Assembly (NCBI RefSeq): GCF_900176485.1
Contig: NZ_FWYD01000010.1
Span: forward strand, 1 to 64,000
Direction: 5' to 3'
Origin: Primorskyibacter flagellatus
Lineage (GTDB): Bacteria; Pseudomonadota; Alphaproteobacteria; Rhodobacterales; Rhodobacteraceae
Length of the DNA: 64,000 nucleotides
Shown piece by piece: positions 7,782 through 18,021 of this stretch (position 1 is the first letter of the stretch; the number at the start of each line of letters is the position of its first letter). The notes beneath the pieces are model-generated. The model worked only from the letters and a program-made list of their open reading frames with translations. It had not been told where the DNA came from and searched no databases. The translations under genes were made by a program, and so were the position numbers.

Positions 7782-8879
7782 TCAGGTATTGAAAAGGAAG
7801 TGCAGAACGTCGCCGTCCTTGACCACATAAGCCTTGCCCTCGGCGCGCATCTTTCCGGCCTCCTTGGCGGGCTGTTCGCCCCCCAACGCCACGAAATCGT
7901 CAAAGGCGATCGTCTCGGCGCGGATGAAGCCCTTTTCAAAATCGCCGTGAATCACCCCTGCGGCCTGCGGCGCGGACGTCCCCTGACGGATTGTCCAGGC
8001 GCGTGCTTCCTTTGGGCCGACCGTGAAATAGGTCTCAAGATGCAGGAGCTCATAGCCCGCGCGGATCAGCCGATCCAGGCCCGGCTCATCCAACCCCATC
8101 TCAGACAGGAACATCTCGGCTTCTTCATCTTCCAACTGGCTGATTTCTTCCTCAATCTGCGCAGAGATGATGACATGCGAATTGCCTTCGGCAGCGGCCA
8201 TTTCGGCGACGCGCGCGGAATGGGCATTGCCTTCGGCGGCGTCTTCCTCGGACACGTTGCACACATACAAAACCGGCTTGGTGGTCAGCAATTGCAGCAA
8301 TTTCCACGCCCGCTGGTCATCCGCGTCCACCTCGACCGTGCGGGCGGGCTTGCCGTCTTCCAGTACCGCCAGCGCCGCCTTCAAAAGCCGCTCCTGCTGA
8401 ACCGCTTCCTTGTCGCCGCCGCGCACCTTGCGCGTCAGGTTCTGCATCCGCTTTTCAATGGAATCAATATCGGCGAGCATCAGTTCCGTTTCGATGGTCT
8501 CGGCATCGGCCACCGGATCGACACGGTTTTCCACATGGGTCACGTCGCCATCCTCGAAACAGCGCAGGACATGGGCGATGGCATCGACTTCGCGGATATT
8601 CGCCAGAAACTGGTTGCCAAGGCCCTCCCCTTGCGAGGCACCCTTCACCAGACCGGCGATATCGACAAAGGTCATCCGGGTCGGAATGATCTGCTTGCTA
8701 CCCGCAATCGCGGCAAGCTTGTCCAGCCGCGCATCGGGCACCGCGACCTCGCCGACATTGGGCTCGATCGTGCAGAACGGGAAGTTCGCCGCCTGCGCCG
8801 CAGCGGTTCGGGTCAACGCATTGAACAAAGTCGACTTGCCCACATTCGGCAGGCCCACAATTCCCATCTTGAATCCCAT
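7782..8879 (-). CDS. ychF: Redox-regulated ATPase YchF
   Basis: 365 residues, the usual length of the YchF/OLA1 subfamily of Obg-like P-loop proteins. Walker A is GLPNVGKST near residue 8. The specificity motif reads NVSE rather than NKxD, the change that makes YchF prefer ATP over GTP. The C-terminal TGS domain ([20 protein letters not shown] to the end) is complete. YchF binds ribosomes and is linked to oxidative stress. The start at MGFKMGIVG is chosen because GGGAAAG lies seven bases upstream and the family begins there; the frame is open further upstream but the extra residues are not conserved in style. Confidence 0.93.
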   Translation of the reverse strand: MGFKMGIVGLPNVGKSTLFNALTRTAAAQAANFPFCTIEPNVGEVAVPDARLDKLAAIAGSKQIIPTRMTFVDIAGLVKGASQGEGLGNQFLANIREVDAIAHVLRCFEDGDVTHVENRVDPVADAETIETELMLADIDSIEKRMQNLTRKVRGGDKEAVQQERLLKAALAVLEDGKPARTVEVDADDQRAWKLLQLLTTKPVLYVCNVSEEDAAEGNAHSARVAEMAAAEGNSHVIISAQIEEEISQLEDEEAEMFLSEMGLDEPGLDRLIRAGYELLHLETYFTVGPKEARAWTIRQGTSAPQAAGVIHGDFEKGFIRAETIAFDDFVALGGEQPAKEAGKMRAEGKAYVVKDGDVLHFLFNT

Positions 8880-9071
8880 GACACATCTTTCCCAGCTAGG
8901 TTTCCCGCGCCTTCTAGAACCAAGCCCGCCGCGCTGCAACACATGGTGCTGTCATTCGCAGCGGAACGAGCGTCAAAGCAACCGCGCAAGCCCCTGCGCA
9001 GACGTCAGAGCGTCTTGATTTCCCCGCGCCAATTCGGCACATCGGACTGGAACTTCCCGAAAGGACCTGCC

Positions 9072-9863
9072 ATGACCCGCATCGACGCCAAATTCGCCGC
9101 CCTGAAGGCCGAGGGCAAGAAAGCATTTGTCGCCTATGTCATGGCAGGCGATCCCGATTACGAAACGTCTCTGGAACTGATCCGCGGCCTGCCGGGCGCG
9201 GGCGTCGACATCATCGAGATGGGATTGCCCTTCACCGACCCGATGGCCGATGGCGAGACAATCCAACTGGCGGGCCAGCGCGCGTTGGAGGCGGGCATGA
9301 CGCTGAAACGCACCTTGCAGATGGCACGCGCGTTCCGCGAGGCCGACGACACCACCCCGATCGTGCTGATGGGCTATTACAACCCGATCTACAATCACGG
9401 TGTGGACACGTTTCTTGCCGACGCCAAAGCCGCGGGCATCGACGGCCTGATCGTCGTCGATCTGCCCCCCGAAGAGGATGAGGAATTGTGCATCCCCGCG
9501 CAGGCCGCCGGGCTCAACTTCATCCGTCTGGCGACGCCCACCACGGATGACAAACGCCTGCCCAAAGTGCTTCAGAACACCTCGGGCTTTGTCTATTATG
9601 TCTCGATCACCGGCATCACCGGTGCTGCGGCGGCAGAGGCCGGCGATGTCGGACCGGAAGTGGCGCGGATCAAGGCGCAGACCGATCTTCCGGTGATTGT
9701 GGGCTTTGGCATCAGAACCCCCGAAGCCGCCGAGAGCATCGCCAGCATCGCCGATGGCGCGGTTGTCGGCTCTGCCATTGTGGGCGCGCTTGCCGATGGA
9801 AAACCGGTCACGGACGTGCTGAGCTTTGTGAAAACACTGTCAGACGGGACCCATCGCGCCTGA
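9072..9863 (+). CDS. trpA: Tryptophan synthase alpha chain
   Basis: 263 residues, full length. It cleaves indole-3-glycerol phosphate to indole and glyceraldehyde 3-phosphate and channels indole to TrpB. The signature [19 protein letters not shown] holds the catalytic Glu (about 50) and Asp (about 61). [11 protein letters not shown] and the phosphate-binding VGFGIRTPE and [10 protein letters not shown] segments are present. AAAGGAC lies seven bases before the ATG; the long open frame upstream is antisense to ychF and is not coding. trpB (14.7 kb) and trpF (20.9 kb) are nearby but in separate units, so the trp genes are scattered here. Confidence 0.95.
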   Translation: MTRIDAKFAALKAEGKKAFVAYVMAGDPDYETSLELIRGLPGAGVDIIEMGLPFTDPMADGETIQLAGQRALEAGMTLKRTLQMARAFREADDTTPIVLMGYYNPIYNHGVDTFLADAKAAGIDGLIVVDLPPEEDEELCIPAQAAGLNFIRLATPTTDDKRLPKVLQNTSGFVYYVSITGITGAAAAEAGDVGPEVARIKAQTDLPVIVGFGIRTPEAAESIASIADGAVVGSAIVGALADGKPVTDVLSFVKTLSDGTHRA

Positions 9864-9947
9864 CACCGCATGAAATGACAAATGCCGCATTGCCTGACGG
9901 TCCGGGCATTGGTAAGAAAACCTCACCAATCCTCCGGAGACACTGCC

Positions 9948-11111
9948 ATGCCCGTCATCACCAGCATCGAAGACCTCAAGCGCATCTATAAGCGCCGCGT
10001 GCCGAAGATGTTCTACGACTACGCTGAATCGGGCAGCTGGACAGAGCAGACCTTCCGCGAGAATTCGTCTGACTTCGATCAGATCCGTCTGCGGCAACGT
10101 GTGGCTGTCGACATGACCGGTCGCAGCACGCAAAGCGAGATGATCGGCGAGAAGGTCAGAATGCCGGTGGCGCTCGCCCCGGTTGGCTCGACCGGCATGC
10201 AATGCGCCGATGGAGAGATCAAGGCCGCCCGCGCGGCCGAGGCATTTGGTGTGCCCTTCACCCTGTCCACAATGTCGATCAACTCGATCGAGGAAGTGGC
10301 CGAAGCGACGACCAAGCCGTTCTGGTTCCAGCTTTACACCATGAAGGACCTCGATTTCACCTCGCGCCTGATCGAACGGGCACGGGCGGCGCGGTGTTCG
10401 GCACTGGTCATCACGCTGGATCTGCAAATCCTCGGGCAGCGGCACAAGGATTTGAAAAACGGGTTGTCGGCCCCACCGAAGCTGACCCCTGCCACGATGC
10501 TGAACCTCAGCACGAAATGGGGTTGGTGCATGGGCATGGCCGGGGCCAAACGCCGCAATTTCGGTAATCTGGTCGGCCATGTGCATGGCGTGACGGATCT
10601 GGCAAGCCTTGGCTCCTACACGGCCGAACAGTTCGACCCGGCGCTTGACTGGGACAAGGTGGCAAAACTCAAGGAGCAATGGGGCGGCAAGGTCATCCTC
10701 AAGGGCATTCTGGACCCCGAGGATGCCAAGATGGCGCTGAAAGTCGGTGCCGATGCCATCGTGGTGTCAAACCATGGCGGGCGGCAATTGGACGGCGCGC
10801 TCAGCTCCATCCGGATGCTGGACCCGATCCTGCAAGCCGTCGGAAATGACACCGAGGTGCATCTGGATAGCGGCATCCGCTCCGGTCAGGACGTGCTGAA
10901 GGCGTTGGCGATGGGTGCCAAGGGCACCCATATCGGCCGCGCCTTTGTCTATGGGCTGGGCGCCATGGGGCAAGAGGGCGTGACCGCGGCGCTGGAAGTG
11001 ATCGAGAAGGAACTCGACGTCTCGATGGCGCTGTGTGGACGCCGCCGGATGGACGAGCTGGACCGCGACATTCTGCTGATCCCCGAAGATTTCGAAGGCC
11101 GCTGGCAGTAG
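9948..11111 (+). CDS. FMN-dependent 2-hydroxyacid dehydrogenase (L-lactate dehydrogenase type)
   Basis: 387 residues of the flavin-dependent alpha-hydroxyacid dehydrogenase family (LldD, glycolate oxidase, mandelate dehydrogenase). The N-terminus SIEDLKRIYKRRVPKMFYDY is typical of LldD-type members. FMN-binding residues occur in LAPVGSTGM and FQLYTMKD, and the active-site His-Arg pair in SNHGGRQLDGA. LDSGIRSGQDVLKALAMGA closes the barrel. It oxidises L-2-hydroxyacids, most probably L-lactate, passing electrons to the respiratory chain; the substrate is inferred. CCGGAGA lies seven bases before the chosen ATG. It follows trpA by 84 bp, with no known functional link. Confidence 0.88.
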   Translation: MPVITSIEDLKRIYKRRVPKMFYDYAESGSWTEQTFRENSSDFDQIRLRQRVAVDMTGRSTQSEMIGEKVRMPVALAPVGSTGMQCADGEIKAARAAEAFGVPFTLSTMSINSIEEVAEATTKPFWFQLYTMKDLDFTSRLIERARAARCSALVITLDLQILGQRHKDLKNGLSAPPKLTPATMLNLSTKWGWCMGMAGAKRRNFGNLVGHVHGVTDLASLGSYTAEQFDPALDWDKVAKLKEQWGGKVILKGILDPEDAKMALKVGADAIVVSNHGGRQLDGALSSIRMLDPILQAVGNDTEVHLDSGIRSGQDVLKALAMGAKGTHIGRAFVYGLGAMGQEGVTAALEVIEKELDVSMALCGRRRMDELDRDILLIPEDFEGRWQ

Positions 11112-11121
11112 CGTCGGATCG

Positions 11122-12288
11122 CTACTCTGCCACGACGGGCCGCGCCGCCGAAGCGCGCATCAACGTTAGAACTGACGGGATGATCGTCGCCACCAGCAAT
11201 GCGGTGGCGATGAACGCCATCCGCAGGCCCAGATGCTCGGCAATCAGGCCCATCATCGACGGCCCGACGAAAAAGCCGACAAACCCCACCATCCAGGCGC
11301 GTGAAATCACCAGCGACCGTTGATCGGGCCGCACCAACCGCCCAAGCAGGGAATTGGCGCAAGGCACGATCACCGCCATGCCTGCCCCCATCACCGCGAC
11401 GCCCGCAATGGCCATCGGCACATTGACCGCCAATGCGATCGTCAGCGCCCCCACAACGCCCAAGACCGCCGACCACAGGATCAACGGCCCCTCGCCAAGC
11501 CAGCGCGCGGCCGCCTGCCCACACAGACGGATCACGCCCATCGCCAGCCCCAGCATCGACGGGCCGAACCCGCCAGTGCCTTCCGCCGCACCAAGCGTGC
11601 GCTCGATCAGCAAGGCCGACCAGGCCTCGGTCGCGTTCTCCCCGATGAACGACGCGAACAGGATGCCGCCGGTCAACAAGATCAGTGTCCATGGCAAATG
11701 CGCGGGCTGCGACATGTCGGGCGGCGGCGAGCCGCGCCATTGGCGCCCTTCATGCATGAACACCGCAAGCGCCAGCCCCGCCAGCGCCATCACCGGCAGG
11801 ATCTGGTCCGGGCCATAGCCTGCGCGCCGTGCAATCCCCGTCACCAGCGCGCCGCCCGCAAAGGCAAAGGAAAACATCGCGTGGTTGACGTTCATCAGCG
11901 GCATCCCGTGACGCTCTTCCAGAACCGAGATGCGGACATTGGCGCTGACATCCAACAGCGCCACCATCAGCCCCGAAAACAGCATCGCCGCTGCAAATGA
12001 GGCAAATCCATCCGCCAAGCTTAGCAGCAGATACCCCCCGACCAGAAGCGCGCCCGAGACGGGCAGCACCCGCCGCCCCAGAAGCGCGCCGATCCGCGGG
12101 CTGAGATACATCGCCACAAAACCGCCCACGGCAGAGAACAACAACGCCAGGCCCATATCCGCATCGCTGAGACCTGCCGTTTGCTTGAGATCAGGAACCG
12201 AGGCGGCAAACGTGCCCCAGAACGCGCCCACTGCGGTCAGCGCAAGCATCGGCGCGCGCGAAACCGCGATGGCTTTGGTATATGACAT
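11122..12288 (-). CDS. MFS transporter
   Basis: 388 residues with about 12 hydrophobic helices, the normal layout of a major facilitator superfamily permease in the inner membrane. The cytoplasmic loop between helices 2 and 3 contains [14 protein letters not shown], a variant of the MFS signature, and a second basic loop follows helix 8 (QAAARWLGE). Such carriers of this subgroup (YbjJ/FucP-like) often have unknown substrates. Its stop is 10 bp from the convergent FMN dehydrogenase stop. The start ATG at 12288 lies 233 bp from the divergent rplY gene. Confidence 0.82.
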   Translation of the reverse strand: MSYTKAIAVSRAPMLALTAVGAFWGTFAASVPDLKQTAGLSDADMGLALLFSAVGGFVAMYLSPRIGALLGRRVLPVSGALLVGGYLLLSLADGFASFAAAMLFSGLMVALLDVSANVRISVLEERHGMPLMNVNHAMFSFAFAGGALVTGIARRAGYGPDQILPVMALAGLALAVFMHEGRQWRGSPPPDMSQPAHLPWTLILLTGGILFASFIGENATEAWSALLIERTLGAAEGTGGFGPSMLGLAMGVIRLCGQAAARWLGEGPLILWSAVLGVVGALTIALAVNVPMAIAGVAVMGAGMAVIVPCANSLLGRLVRPDQRSLVISRAWMVGFVGFFVGPSMMGLIAEHLGLRMAFIATALLVATIIPSVLTLMRASAARPVVAE

Positions 12289-12521
12289 CAGAACCCCTTC
12301 ACGGCATTTCCCGGCTTGCCGCTTCGTCCCTGCAAGACTGGTCCGACATTGCCCGCATGTGGTACATCGCTGCGCACGCGCTGCAAAGTAACATATTAAA
12401 GCGCTTTGGAAAGCGTGCTTTCGAATCGACTTTCCAACCTGAGGGAATTGTCCTATACGCGCGGCTTCACGCGGGGTTACAGCCTTGGAGGAACCCCGCC
12501 TTTATTTATGGAGACTACAAA

Positions 12522-13169
12522 ATGGCTGGTGAGATCCCTGATCTTCACGCCCAGGAACGCACGGGGACGGGCAAGGGCGCCGCTCGCGCTGCACGTCGTG
12601 CACAAATGGTTCCGGGCATCGTATTTGGTGGCGACAAAGAGCCGCTGGCAATTCAGATCCCTTTCAACGAACTGCTCAAGCGCCTGAAAGCAGGCCGCTT
12701 CAAGTCCACGCTGTTCAACCTGAAGGTTGAAGGCCAGGAAGACGTCCGCGTGATCTGCCGCGACGTGCAGCGCGATGTGGTCAAGGATTTGCCGACGCAT
12801 TTCGACCTGCTGCGCCTGCGCCGCACCACGCGCCTCAACCTGTTCATTCCGGTTGAATTCATCGGCCACGAAGAATGCCCCGGCCTGACCAAAGGTGGCG
12901 TCTTGACCACCGTTCGCCCGGAAGTCGAACTGAACGTGCAGGCGGGTGACATTCCCGACCACATCACGATCGACCTTTCCGGCAAGGATATTGGCGACGT
13001 GATGCATATCGACGAAGTCGATCTGCCCAAGGGTGCGAAGGTCACGGTTGAGCGCAACTTCGTGATTGCCAACCTGTCCGCTCCGTCGAGCCTGAAATCC
13101 TCTGGCGATGATGAAGAAGAAGAGGTCGCAGCCGACGAGGTTCCGGCAACCGAAGTCGAAGAGAGCTGA
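12522..13169 (+). CDS. rplY: 50S ribosomal protein L25 (CTC form)
   Basis: 215 residues: the longer general-stress CTC type of L25, which binds 5S rRNA in the large subunit. The N-terminal 5S-binding domain includes [20 protein letters not shown] and [10 protein letters not shown], followed by the C-terminal beta domain ([20 protein letters not shown]) and an acidic tail of Glu and Asp that is common in alphaproteobacterial forms. GGAG eight bases before the ATG fixes the start; an earlier in-frame extension is non-coding leader. It is followed by pth, as in many bacteria, with a hairpin between them. Confidence 0.94.
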   Translation: MAGEIPDLHAQERTGTGKGAARAARRAQMVPGIVFGGDKEPLAIQIPFNELLKRLKAGRFKSTLFNLKVEGQEDVRVICRDVQRDVVKDLPTHFDLLRLRRTTRLNLFIPVEFIGHEECPGLTKGGVLTTVRPEVELNVQAGDIPDHITIDLSGKDIGDVMHIDEVDLPKGAKVTVERNFVIANLSAPSSLKSSGDDEEEEVAADEVPATEVEES

Positions 13170-13195
13170 TCCCAGCCTCAACGAGCCAGGTATCG

Positions 13196-13222
13196 CGGCC
13201 CCTGCCCTTGTGGCGGGGGCCG
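13196..13222 (+). terminator. Hairpin between rplY and pth
   Basis: An 11-base-pair stem (CGGCCCCTGCC against GGCGGGGGCCG, one G-T pair) with the loop CTTGT is followed by TTTGCGTTTG. It looks like a leaky intrinsic terminator behind rplY, 80 bp ahead of the pth start, which would lower but not abolish pth expression. Confidence 0.65.
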
Positions 13223-13302
13223 TTTGCGTTTGTCGCACGGCTTTTCTTCGCGCGCGTCCCGGCCTATGTAGCCGGGAGAGCACAGCACAGGGGGCGAAAC
13301 CC

Positions 13303-14022
13303 ATGAAACTCTTTGTCGGCTTGGGCAATCCGGGCGCGAAATATGCGGGGACACGGCATAACATCGGCTTTATGGCAGTGGACATAATCCAGTCGGATCA
13401 TGAGTTTGCACCGTGGAAATCGAAGTTTCAGGGCAAGATGAGCGAAGGCAAGCTGGGGTCTGAAAAGGTGCTGTTGCTGAAGCCCGAGACCTTCATGAAC
13501 CTGTCGGGGCAATCGGTGGGCGAGGCGATGCGGTTTTACAAGCTGGACCCATCGGATGTCTGTGTTTTTCACGACGAATTGGACCTTGCGCCCGGACGGG
13601 TGAAGGTCAAGACCGGCGGCGGACATGCCGGGCACAATGGTTTGCGCTCGACCCATGGCCATATTGGCGAGGCTTATCAACGGGTTCGCCTGGGCATCGG
13701 CCATCCCGGCCGCAAAGAATTGGTCTCGGGCTATGTGCTGCATGACTTTGCGCGGGCCGATGCGGACTGGCTGGACGATCTGATGCGTGGCATCTCGGAC
13801 GGCGCGGCGTCGCTGGCGGAAGGTGATCCGGGGCGGTTTATGAATGCAGTCGCGTTGCGAATGGCACCGCCCCGCAAGGCGACGGGCACCGGACCGGATG
13901 GTGGAAAGACAGCGCCAAGGAAATCTGAGAAGGTCGCTCAAGCCTCTGAAGCGAAAATAGAAAATCCAGAGACGCCTGACAGGCGCAGCGCATTGCAAAA
14001 ACTGGCGGATCGGTTTCGGTAG
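13303..14022 (+). CDS. pth: Peptidyl-tRNA hydrolase
   Basis: 239 residues. The enzyme frees tRNA from peptidyl-tRNA that drops off ribosomes. The first 190 residues are the complete Pth domain: FVGLGNPGAKYAGTRHNIGF with the catalytic His near residue 20, KPETFMNLSG, and DELDLAPGRVKVKTGGGHAG with the Asp. The remaining 45 residues are a charged, proline- and lysine-rich tail ending in RSALQKLADRFR, a tail seen in other Rhodobacterales copies. GGGGGCG precedes the ATG by about six bases. The pairing with rplY supports the call. Confidence 0.95.
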   Translation: MKLFVGLGNPGAKYAGTRHNIGFMAVDIIQSDHEFAPWKSKFQGKMSEGKLGSEKVLLLKPETFMNLSGQSVGEAMRFYKLDPSDVCVFHDELDLAPGRVKVKTGGGHAGHNGLRSTHGHIGEAYQRVRLGIGHPGRKELVSGYVLHDFARADADWLDDLMRGISDGAASLAEGDPGRFMNAVALRMAPPRKATGTGPDGGKTAPRKSEKVAQASEAKIENPETPDRRSALQKLADRFR

Positions 14023-14191
14023 CTGGGCCCGGTTGCGGCGCGCGGAGGCTTTGCACGTCAAAGGCAAAGACACAGCCCAGTGCTGCATCGGCTCTGGCCG
14101 GATCAACCCTGATTGGTGTAACATCAAAACCAATCAACCCCACGTTTAGCATATACACAGGCAGATGCCAGACCCGGACGGAGGATAGTCA

Positions 14192-14569
14192 ATGAAGAAA
14201 GATCCTGAAATCAATGTCTTGGGTGGCGGACTGGAGAGTTGCTCGACCTCGCCGCTGACGGGGTATTTCCGCGATGGTGCCTGCAATACATGCGCGCAGG
14301 ATCAGGGCAGCCACACGGTTTGCGCGGTGATGACGGCGGAGTTTCTGGCCTATTCGAAATATGTCGGCAACGATCTGTCGACCCCGCAACCGCAATTTTC
14401 CTTTGCAGGCCTGAAGCCCGGCGATCGCTGGTGCCTGTGCGCGGGGCGTTTTCTGCAAGCGCATGAGGAGGGCTGCGCGCCCAAGGTTGACCTGGCCGCG
14501 ACCCATATCCGGGCGCTGGACATCGTACCGCTGGCCGTGCTGGAGGCGCATTCGTCCGACAGGGTTTGA
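14192..14569 (+). CDS. DUF2237 family protein
   Basis: 125 residues matching the DUF2237 pattern: NVLGGGLESCSTSPLTGYFR, DGACNTCAQDQGSHTVCAVM, then TAEFLAYSKYVGNDLSTP, and DRWCLCAGRFLQA. The six or more conserved cysteines and the GSHT histidine suggest a metal site or disulfides, but no function is established for the family. It stands 170 bp after pth with its own leader; the ATG at 14192 has GGAGG about ten bases upstream. The convergent trpB gene follows after two hairpins. Confidence 0.88.
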   Translation: MKKDPEINVLGGGLESCSTSPLTGYFRDGACNTCAQDQGSHTVCAVMTAEFLAYSKYVGNDLSTPQPQFSFAGLKPGDRWCLCAGRFLQAHEEGCAPKVDLAATHIRALDIVPLAVLEAHSSDRV

Positions 14570-14579
14570 CGCCTTTTGT

Positions 14580-14610
14580 GCCTTTTGTACGCCTCAAACG
14601 TACAAAAGGC
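14580..14610. terminator. Perfect 12 bp inverted repeat after the DUF2237 gene
   Basis: GCCTTTTGTACG and CGTACAAAAGGC flank the seven-base loop CCTCAAA. The element starts 11 bp after the DUF2237 stop. It has no T-run beyond the stem but contains T4 and A4 inside it, so it could terminate transcription from either side or be a protein-binding palindrome. A partial extra copy of GCCTTTTGT lies directly before it. Confidence 0.55.
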
Positions 14611-14658
14611 CCCGACGGCGAAATTCAGGCGACATTCAGGCCGGCATTCAGGGACAAG

Positions 14659-14684
14659 ACCCCGGTTCGCAGAGCGACCGGGGT
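14659..14684 (-). terminator. Hairpin downstream of trpB
   Basis: ACCCCGGTCGC and GCGAACCGGGGT (minus strand) form an 11 bp stem with one bulge and a three-base loop, eight bases beyond the trpB stop codon. The sequence after it (CTTGTCCCTG) has only a weak T content, so this is a probable but not classic terminator. Confidence 0.6.
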
Positions 14685-14691
14685 GGGTGTT

Positions 14692-15921
14692 TCAAGGCTC
14701 TGCGCTCATGTCGAAACCGAGATGGCGCGCCACGGTGAAGATGTCCTTGTCGCCGCGCCCGCACATGTTCATGCAGATGATGTGATCGCGGGGCAGGTCC
14801 GGCGCGATCTTCATCACATGGGCCAGCGCGTGGCTGGGTTCCAGCGCGGGGATGATGCCCTCCATCTCGCAGGACAGCTGGAACGCTTCCAAAGCCTCGG
14901 CGTCGGTGATCGAGACATATTGCGCGCGGCCCGTGTCATGCAGCCAGCTATGTTCAGGTCCGATACCGGGATAATCCAGACCGGCGGAGATCGAGAAGCC
15001 TTCGAGGATCTGGCCATCATCGTCCTGCAACAGATAAGTTCGGTTGCCGTGCAGCACGCCGGGACGCCCGCCGGTCAGCGAGGCGCAATGTTCCATCTTG
15101 TCATTGACGCCCTTGCCGCCGGCCTCGACCCCGATGATGTTCACCGATGGTTCGTCAAGGAACGGGTAGAACAGGCCCATCGCGTTGGACCCGCCCCCGA
15201 TGGCGGCAATCAGTGTATCGGGCAGACGGCCCTCTTGTTCGTGCAACTGCTCGCGGGCTTCCTTGCCGATGATCGACTGAAAATCGCGGACCATCGCCGG
15301 ATAGGGATGCGGGCCGGCGACCGTGCCGATGCAGTAGAACGTGTCACGCACATTGGTCACCCAGTCGCGCAGCGCGTCGTTCATCGCGTCCTTCAGCGTG
15401 CCGCGACCAGAGGTCACGGGGATCACCTCGGCACCCAGCAGGCGCATGCGGAAGACATTGGGTGCCTGACGTTCGACATCATGCGCGCCCATGTAGACCA
15501 CGCATTTCAGGCCGAACTTGGCGCAGACCGTCGCCGTGGCCACGCCGTGCTGGCCCGCGCCGGTTTCGGCAATGATCCGGGTCTTGCCCATGCGGCGCGC
15601 CAGAATGATCTGGCCCAGCACGTTGTTGATCTTGTGCGCGCCGGTATGGTTCAGTTCGTCGCGTTTGAAATAGACCTTGGCACCGCCCAGATGGTTGGTC
15701 AGACGCTCTGCGAAATACATCGGGCTGGGACGGCCGACATAATGGGTCCAGAGATGATTCATCTCGTCCCAGAAATCCGTGTCGGTCTTGGCCCGCTCGT
15801 ACTGTTCCTCAAGTTCGAGGATCAGCGGCATCAGGGTTTCGGACACGAACCGGCCGCCGAACTTGCCAAAACGGCCGTTTTCGTCGGGCCCGGACATGAA
15901 GCTGTTGAAGAGATCGTTCAT
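14692..15921 (-). CDS. trpB: Tryptophan synthase beta chain
   Basis: 409 residues, the TrpB1 type. It condenses indole with serine using pyridoxal phosphate. The PLP lysine is in the [16 protein letters not shown] segment (about residue 90), the catalytic Glu in [14 protein letters not shown], and the phosphate-binding loop in [10 protein letters not shown]. The C-terminal [10 protein letters not shown] is complete. The N-terminal [20 protein letters not shown] is typical of alphaproteobacteria. It is divergent from rpsA across 352 bp and separated from trpF by the rpsA-ihfB block, although trpF and trpB are usually neighbours in this group. Confidence 0.96.
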   Translation of the reverse strand: MNDLFNSFMSGPDENGRFGKFGGRFVSETLMPLILELEEQYERAKTDTDFWDEMNHLWTHYVGRPSPMYFAERLTNHLGGAKVYFKRDELNHTGAHKINNVLGQIILARRMGKTRIIAETGAGQHGVATATVCAKFGLKCVVYMGAHDVERQAPNVFRMRLLGAEVIPVTSGRGTLKDAMNDALRDWVTNVRDTFYCIGTVAGPHPYPAMVRDFQSIIGKEAREQLHEQEGRLPDTLIAAIGGGSNAMGLFYPFLDEPSVNIIGVEAGGKGVNDKMEHCASLTGGRPGVLHGNRTYLLQDDDGQILEGFSISAGLDYPGIGPEHSWLHDTGRAQYVSITDAEALEAFQLSCEMEGIIPALEPSHALAHVMKIAPDLPRDHIICMNMCGRGDKDIFTVARHLGFDMSAEP

Positions 15922-16273
15922 CGGATGCGCCCCGTGTTATTCGTGCCCATACATAACGTCCCCGTCCGGCGAAGGAAATGGCCGCCCGATGTGTTTTTCC
16001 GCCCCCTGCCCGCCTTACCGCCGATACGCCGCAGCCCTGCCCCCGATCAATGCACTACATGGTTGTGTATCCCATTCAACCCGGCTATACCGCGCGCGTC
16101 GACAAGGTGAAATTGCCGCGCAACATCGAGATCGAGCAGGGTCGGAAACACCGGCCCTCTTTGTTTTGCGGTTTGTCTGTAGACCAATCCGATCCGCCGT
16201 AAGCGCGGACATCCTCAAGACCGGCGGAGACAACCGCTCGGCCAGAAAACATCTTAAAGGATCTAAGCGCCAC
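15922..16273. promoter_or_regulatory. Divergent promoter region of trpB and rpsA
   Basis: This 352 bp gap has no gene. A plausible sigma-70 promoter for rpsA is TTGTGT (16063-16068), a 17-base spacer, then TATACC (16086-16091), giving a leader of about 175 bases. Long rpsA leaders often mediate autoregulation by S1; I could not define a fold. A clear trpB promoter was not found. Confidence 0.45.
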
Positions 16274-17956
16274 ATGGCTGAAAATACATCTATGGAGGAA
16301 TTCGAAGCCCTTCTGAACGAAAGCTTCGAAATGGACACACCCGATGAGGGGACTGTCGTCAAGGGCAAGGTCATCGCCGTAGAGGCAGGCCAGGCCATCA
16401 TCGACGTAGGCTACAAGATGGAAGGCCGCGTCGATCTTAAAGAATTTGCAAACCCCGGCGAAGCGCCCGAAATCAATGTCGGCGACGAAGTCGAGGTTTT
16501 CCTGCGGTCCGCAGAAAACTCGCGCGGCGAAGCTGTCATCTCGCGTGAGATGGCCCGTCGCGAAGAAGCCTGGGACCGTCTGGAAAAGGCCTATGCCGAC
16601 GACGAGCGTGTCGAAGGTGCGATCTTTGGTCGTGTCAAAGGCGGCTTCACTGTCGATCTGGGCGGCGCGGTTGCGTTCCTGCCCGGCTCTCAGGTTGATG
16701 TGCGCCCCGTGCGCGATGCCGGCCCTCTGATGGGTCTCAAGCAGCCGTTCCAGATCCTGAAAATGGACCGTCGTCGTGGCAACATCGTTGTTTCGCGCCG
16801 TGCGATCCTTGAAGAATCCCGTGCCGAACAGCGCGCCGAAGTCATTGCCAACCTTACTGAGGGTCAGGCAGTGGACGGCGTGGTCAAGAACATCACCGAA
16901 TACGGTGCGTTTGTTGACCTGGGCGGCGTAGACGGCCTGCTGCACGTCACCGACATGGCATGGCGTCGTGTGAACCACCCCTCCGAGATCCTGTCGATCG
17001 GCGAAACCGTCAAGGTTCAGGTCATCAAGATCAACAAGGAAACCCACCGTATCAGCCTGGGCATGAAGCAGCTTCAGGAAGATCCGTGGGATATGGTTGC
17101 TGCCAAGTTCCCGCTGGAATCCGTGCACACTGGCCGCGTGACCAACATCACCGATTACGGCGCGTTCGTCGAGCTGGAGCCCGGTGTCGAAGGTCTGGTT
17201 CACGTCTCGGAAATGTCCTGGACCAAGAAGAACGTGCATCCCGGCAAGATCGTTTCGACCTCTCAGGAAGTCGAAGTCATGGTTCTGGAAATCGATCCGG
17301 CCAAACGCCGCGTTTCGCTGGGTCTCAAGCAGACCATGCGCAACCCGTGGGAAGTCTTTGCCGAAACCCACCCCGAAGGCACGCATGTCGAGGGCGAGGT
17401 CAAGAACATCACCGAATTCGGTCTGTTCATCGGTCTCGAAGGCGAGATCGACGGCATGGTTCACCTGTCCGACCTCAGCTGGGACCAGCGCGGCGAGGAA
17501 GCCATTCAGGAATACCGCAAGGGCGATATCGTTCAGGCGGTTGTGTCCGAGGTTGATGTCGAGAAAGAGCGTATCTCGCTGTCGATCAAGGCACTTGGTG
17601 GCGACAAGTTCGCAGAAGCGGTTGGCGGCGTGAAGCGCGGCTCTATCGTGACTGTCGAAGTGACGGCGATCGAAGATGGCGGCATCGAAGTGGAATATGA
17701 GGGCATGAAATCCTTCATCCGCCGCTCTGACCTGTCGCGTGACCGTTCCGAACAGCGCCCCGAGCGTTTCTCGGTCGGCAACAAGATCGACGTGCGCGTG
17801 ACAAACGTGGACGCCAAGACCCGCAAGCTGGGCCTGTCGATCAAAGCCCGCGAGATTGCAGAAGAGAAAGAAGCAGTGCAGCAGTACGGCTCTTCCGACT
17901 CGGGCGCATCGCTTGGCGACATCCTGGGTGCGGCGCTGAAAACCGGCGACGAATAA
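16274..17956 (+). CDS. rpsA: 30S ribosomal protein S1
   Basis: 560 residues with six consecutive S1/OB-fold repeats, as in other proteobacterial S1 proteins. Repeats are recognisable by blocks such as KNITEYGAFVDLGGVDGLLH, TNITDYGAFVELEPGVEGLV and KNITEFGLFIGLEGEIDGMV. The protein helps the 30S subunit bind mRNA. The start at MAENTSMEEFEALLNES is the family start; the frame is open far upstream only because that region is antisense to trpB. A strong terminator follows at once, so it is not co-transcribed with ihfB. It is normally found next to cmk, which here lies 3.6 kb away on the other strand. Confidence 0.96.
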   Translation: MAENTSMEEFEALLNESFEMDTPDEGTVVKGKVIAVEAGQAIIDVGYKMEGRVDLKEFANPGEAPEINVGDEVEVFLRSAENSRGEAVISREMARREEAWDRLEKAYADDERVEGAIFGRVKGGFTVDLGGAVAFLPGSQVDVRPVRDAGPLMGLKQPFQILKMDRRRGNIVVSRRAILEESRAEQRAEVIANLTEGQAVDGVVKNITEYGAFVDLGGVDGLLHVTDMAWRRVNHPSEILSIGETVKVQVIKINKETHRISLGMKQLQEDPWDMVAAKFPLESVHTGRVTNITDYGAFVELEPGVEGLVHVSEMSWTKKNVHPGKIVSTSQEVEVMVLEIDPAKRRVSLGLKQTMRNPWEVFAETHPEGTHVEGEVKNITEFGLFIGLEGEIDGMVHLSDLSWDQRGEEAIQEYRKGDIVQAVVSEVDVEKERISLSIKALGGDKFAEAVGGVKRGSIVTVEVTAIEDGGIEVEYEGMKSFIRRSDLSRDRSEQRPERFSVGNKIDVRVTNVDAKTRKLGLSIKAREIAEEKEAVQQYGSSDSGASLGDILGAALKTGDE

Positions 17957-17980
17957 ACCTTAGGGTTTCACAAGATGACG

Positions 17981-18011
17981 AAAGGCCCCGGCACAGCGCC
18001 GGGGCCTTTTT
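17981..18011 (+). terminator. Intrinsic terminator of rpsA
   Basis: A 12 bp perfect stem AAAGGCCCCGGC / GCCGGGGCCTTT with loop ACAGC ends in TTTTT, 24 bp after the rpsA stop. With A-runs on the other side it can also serve the convergent RTX gene, whose stop lies at 18022. Confidence 0.9.
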
Positions 18012-18021
18012 CGTTAGCGCC

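Noticed and set aside
7773-9071. Long plus-strand open frame in front of trpA that would give a 696-residue protein
   Set aside because: It is the exact antisense of ychF, whose P-loop and TGS domains are complete. Real TrpA begins at 9072 with its own ribosome binding site.
14566-16110. 514-codon plus-strand frame opposite trpB
   Set aside because: Mirror frame of trpB; no ribosome binding site and no domain pattern.
16085-17464. 459-codon minus-strand frame inside rpsA
   Set aside because: Antisense of six S1 repeats; the apparent repetitiveness of the product only reflects the S1 repeats.
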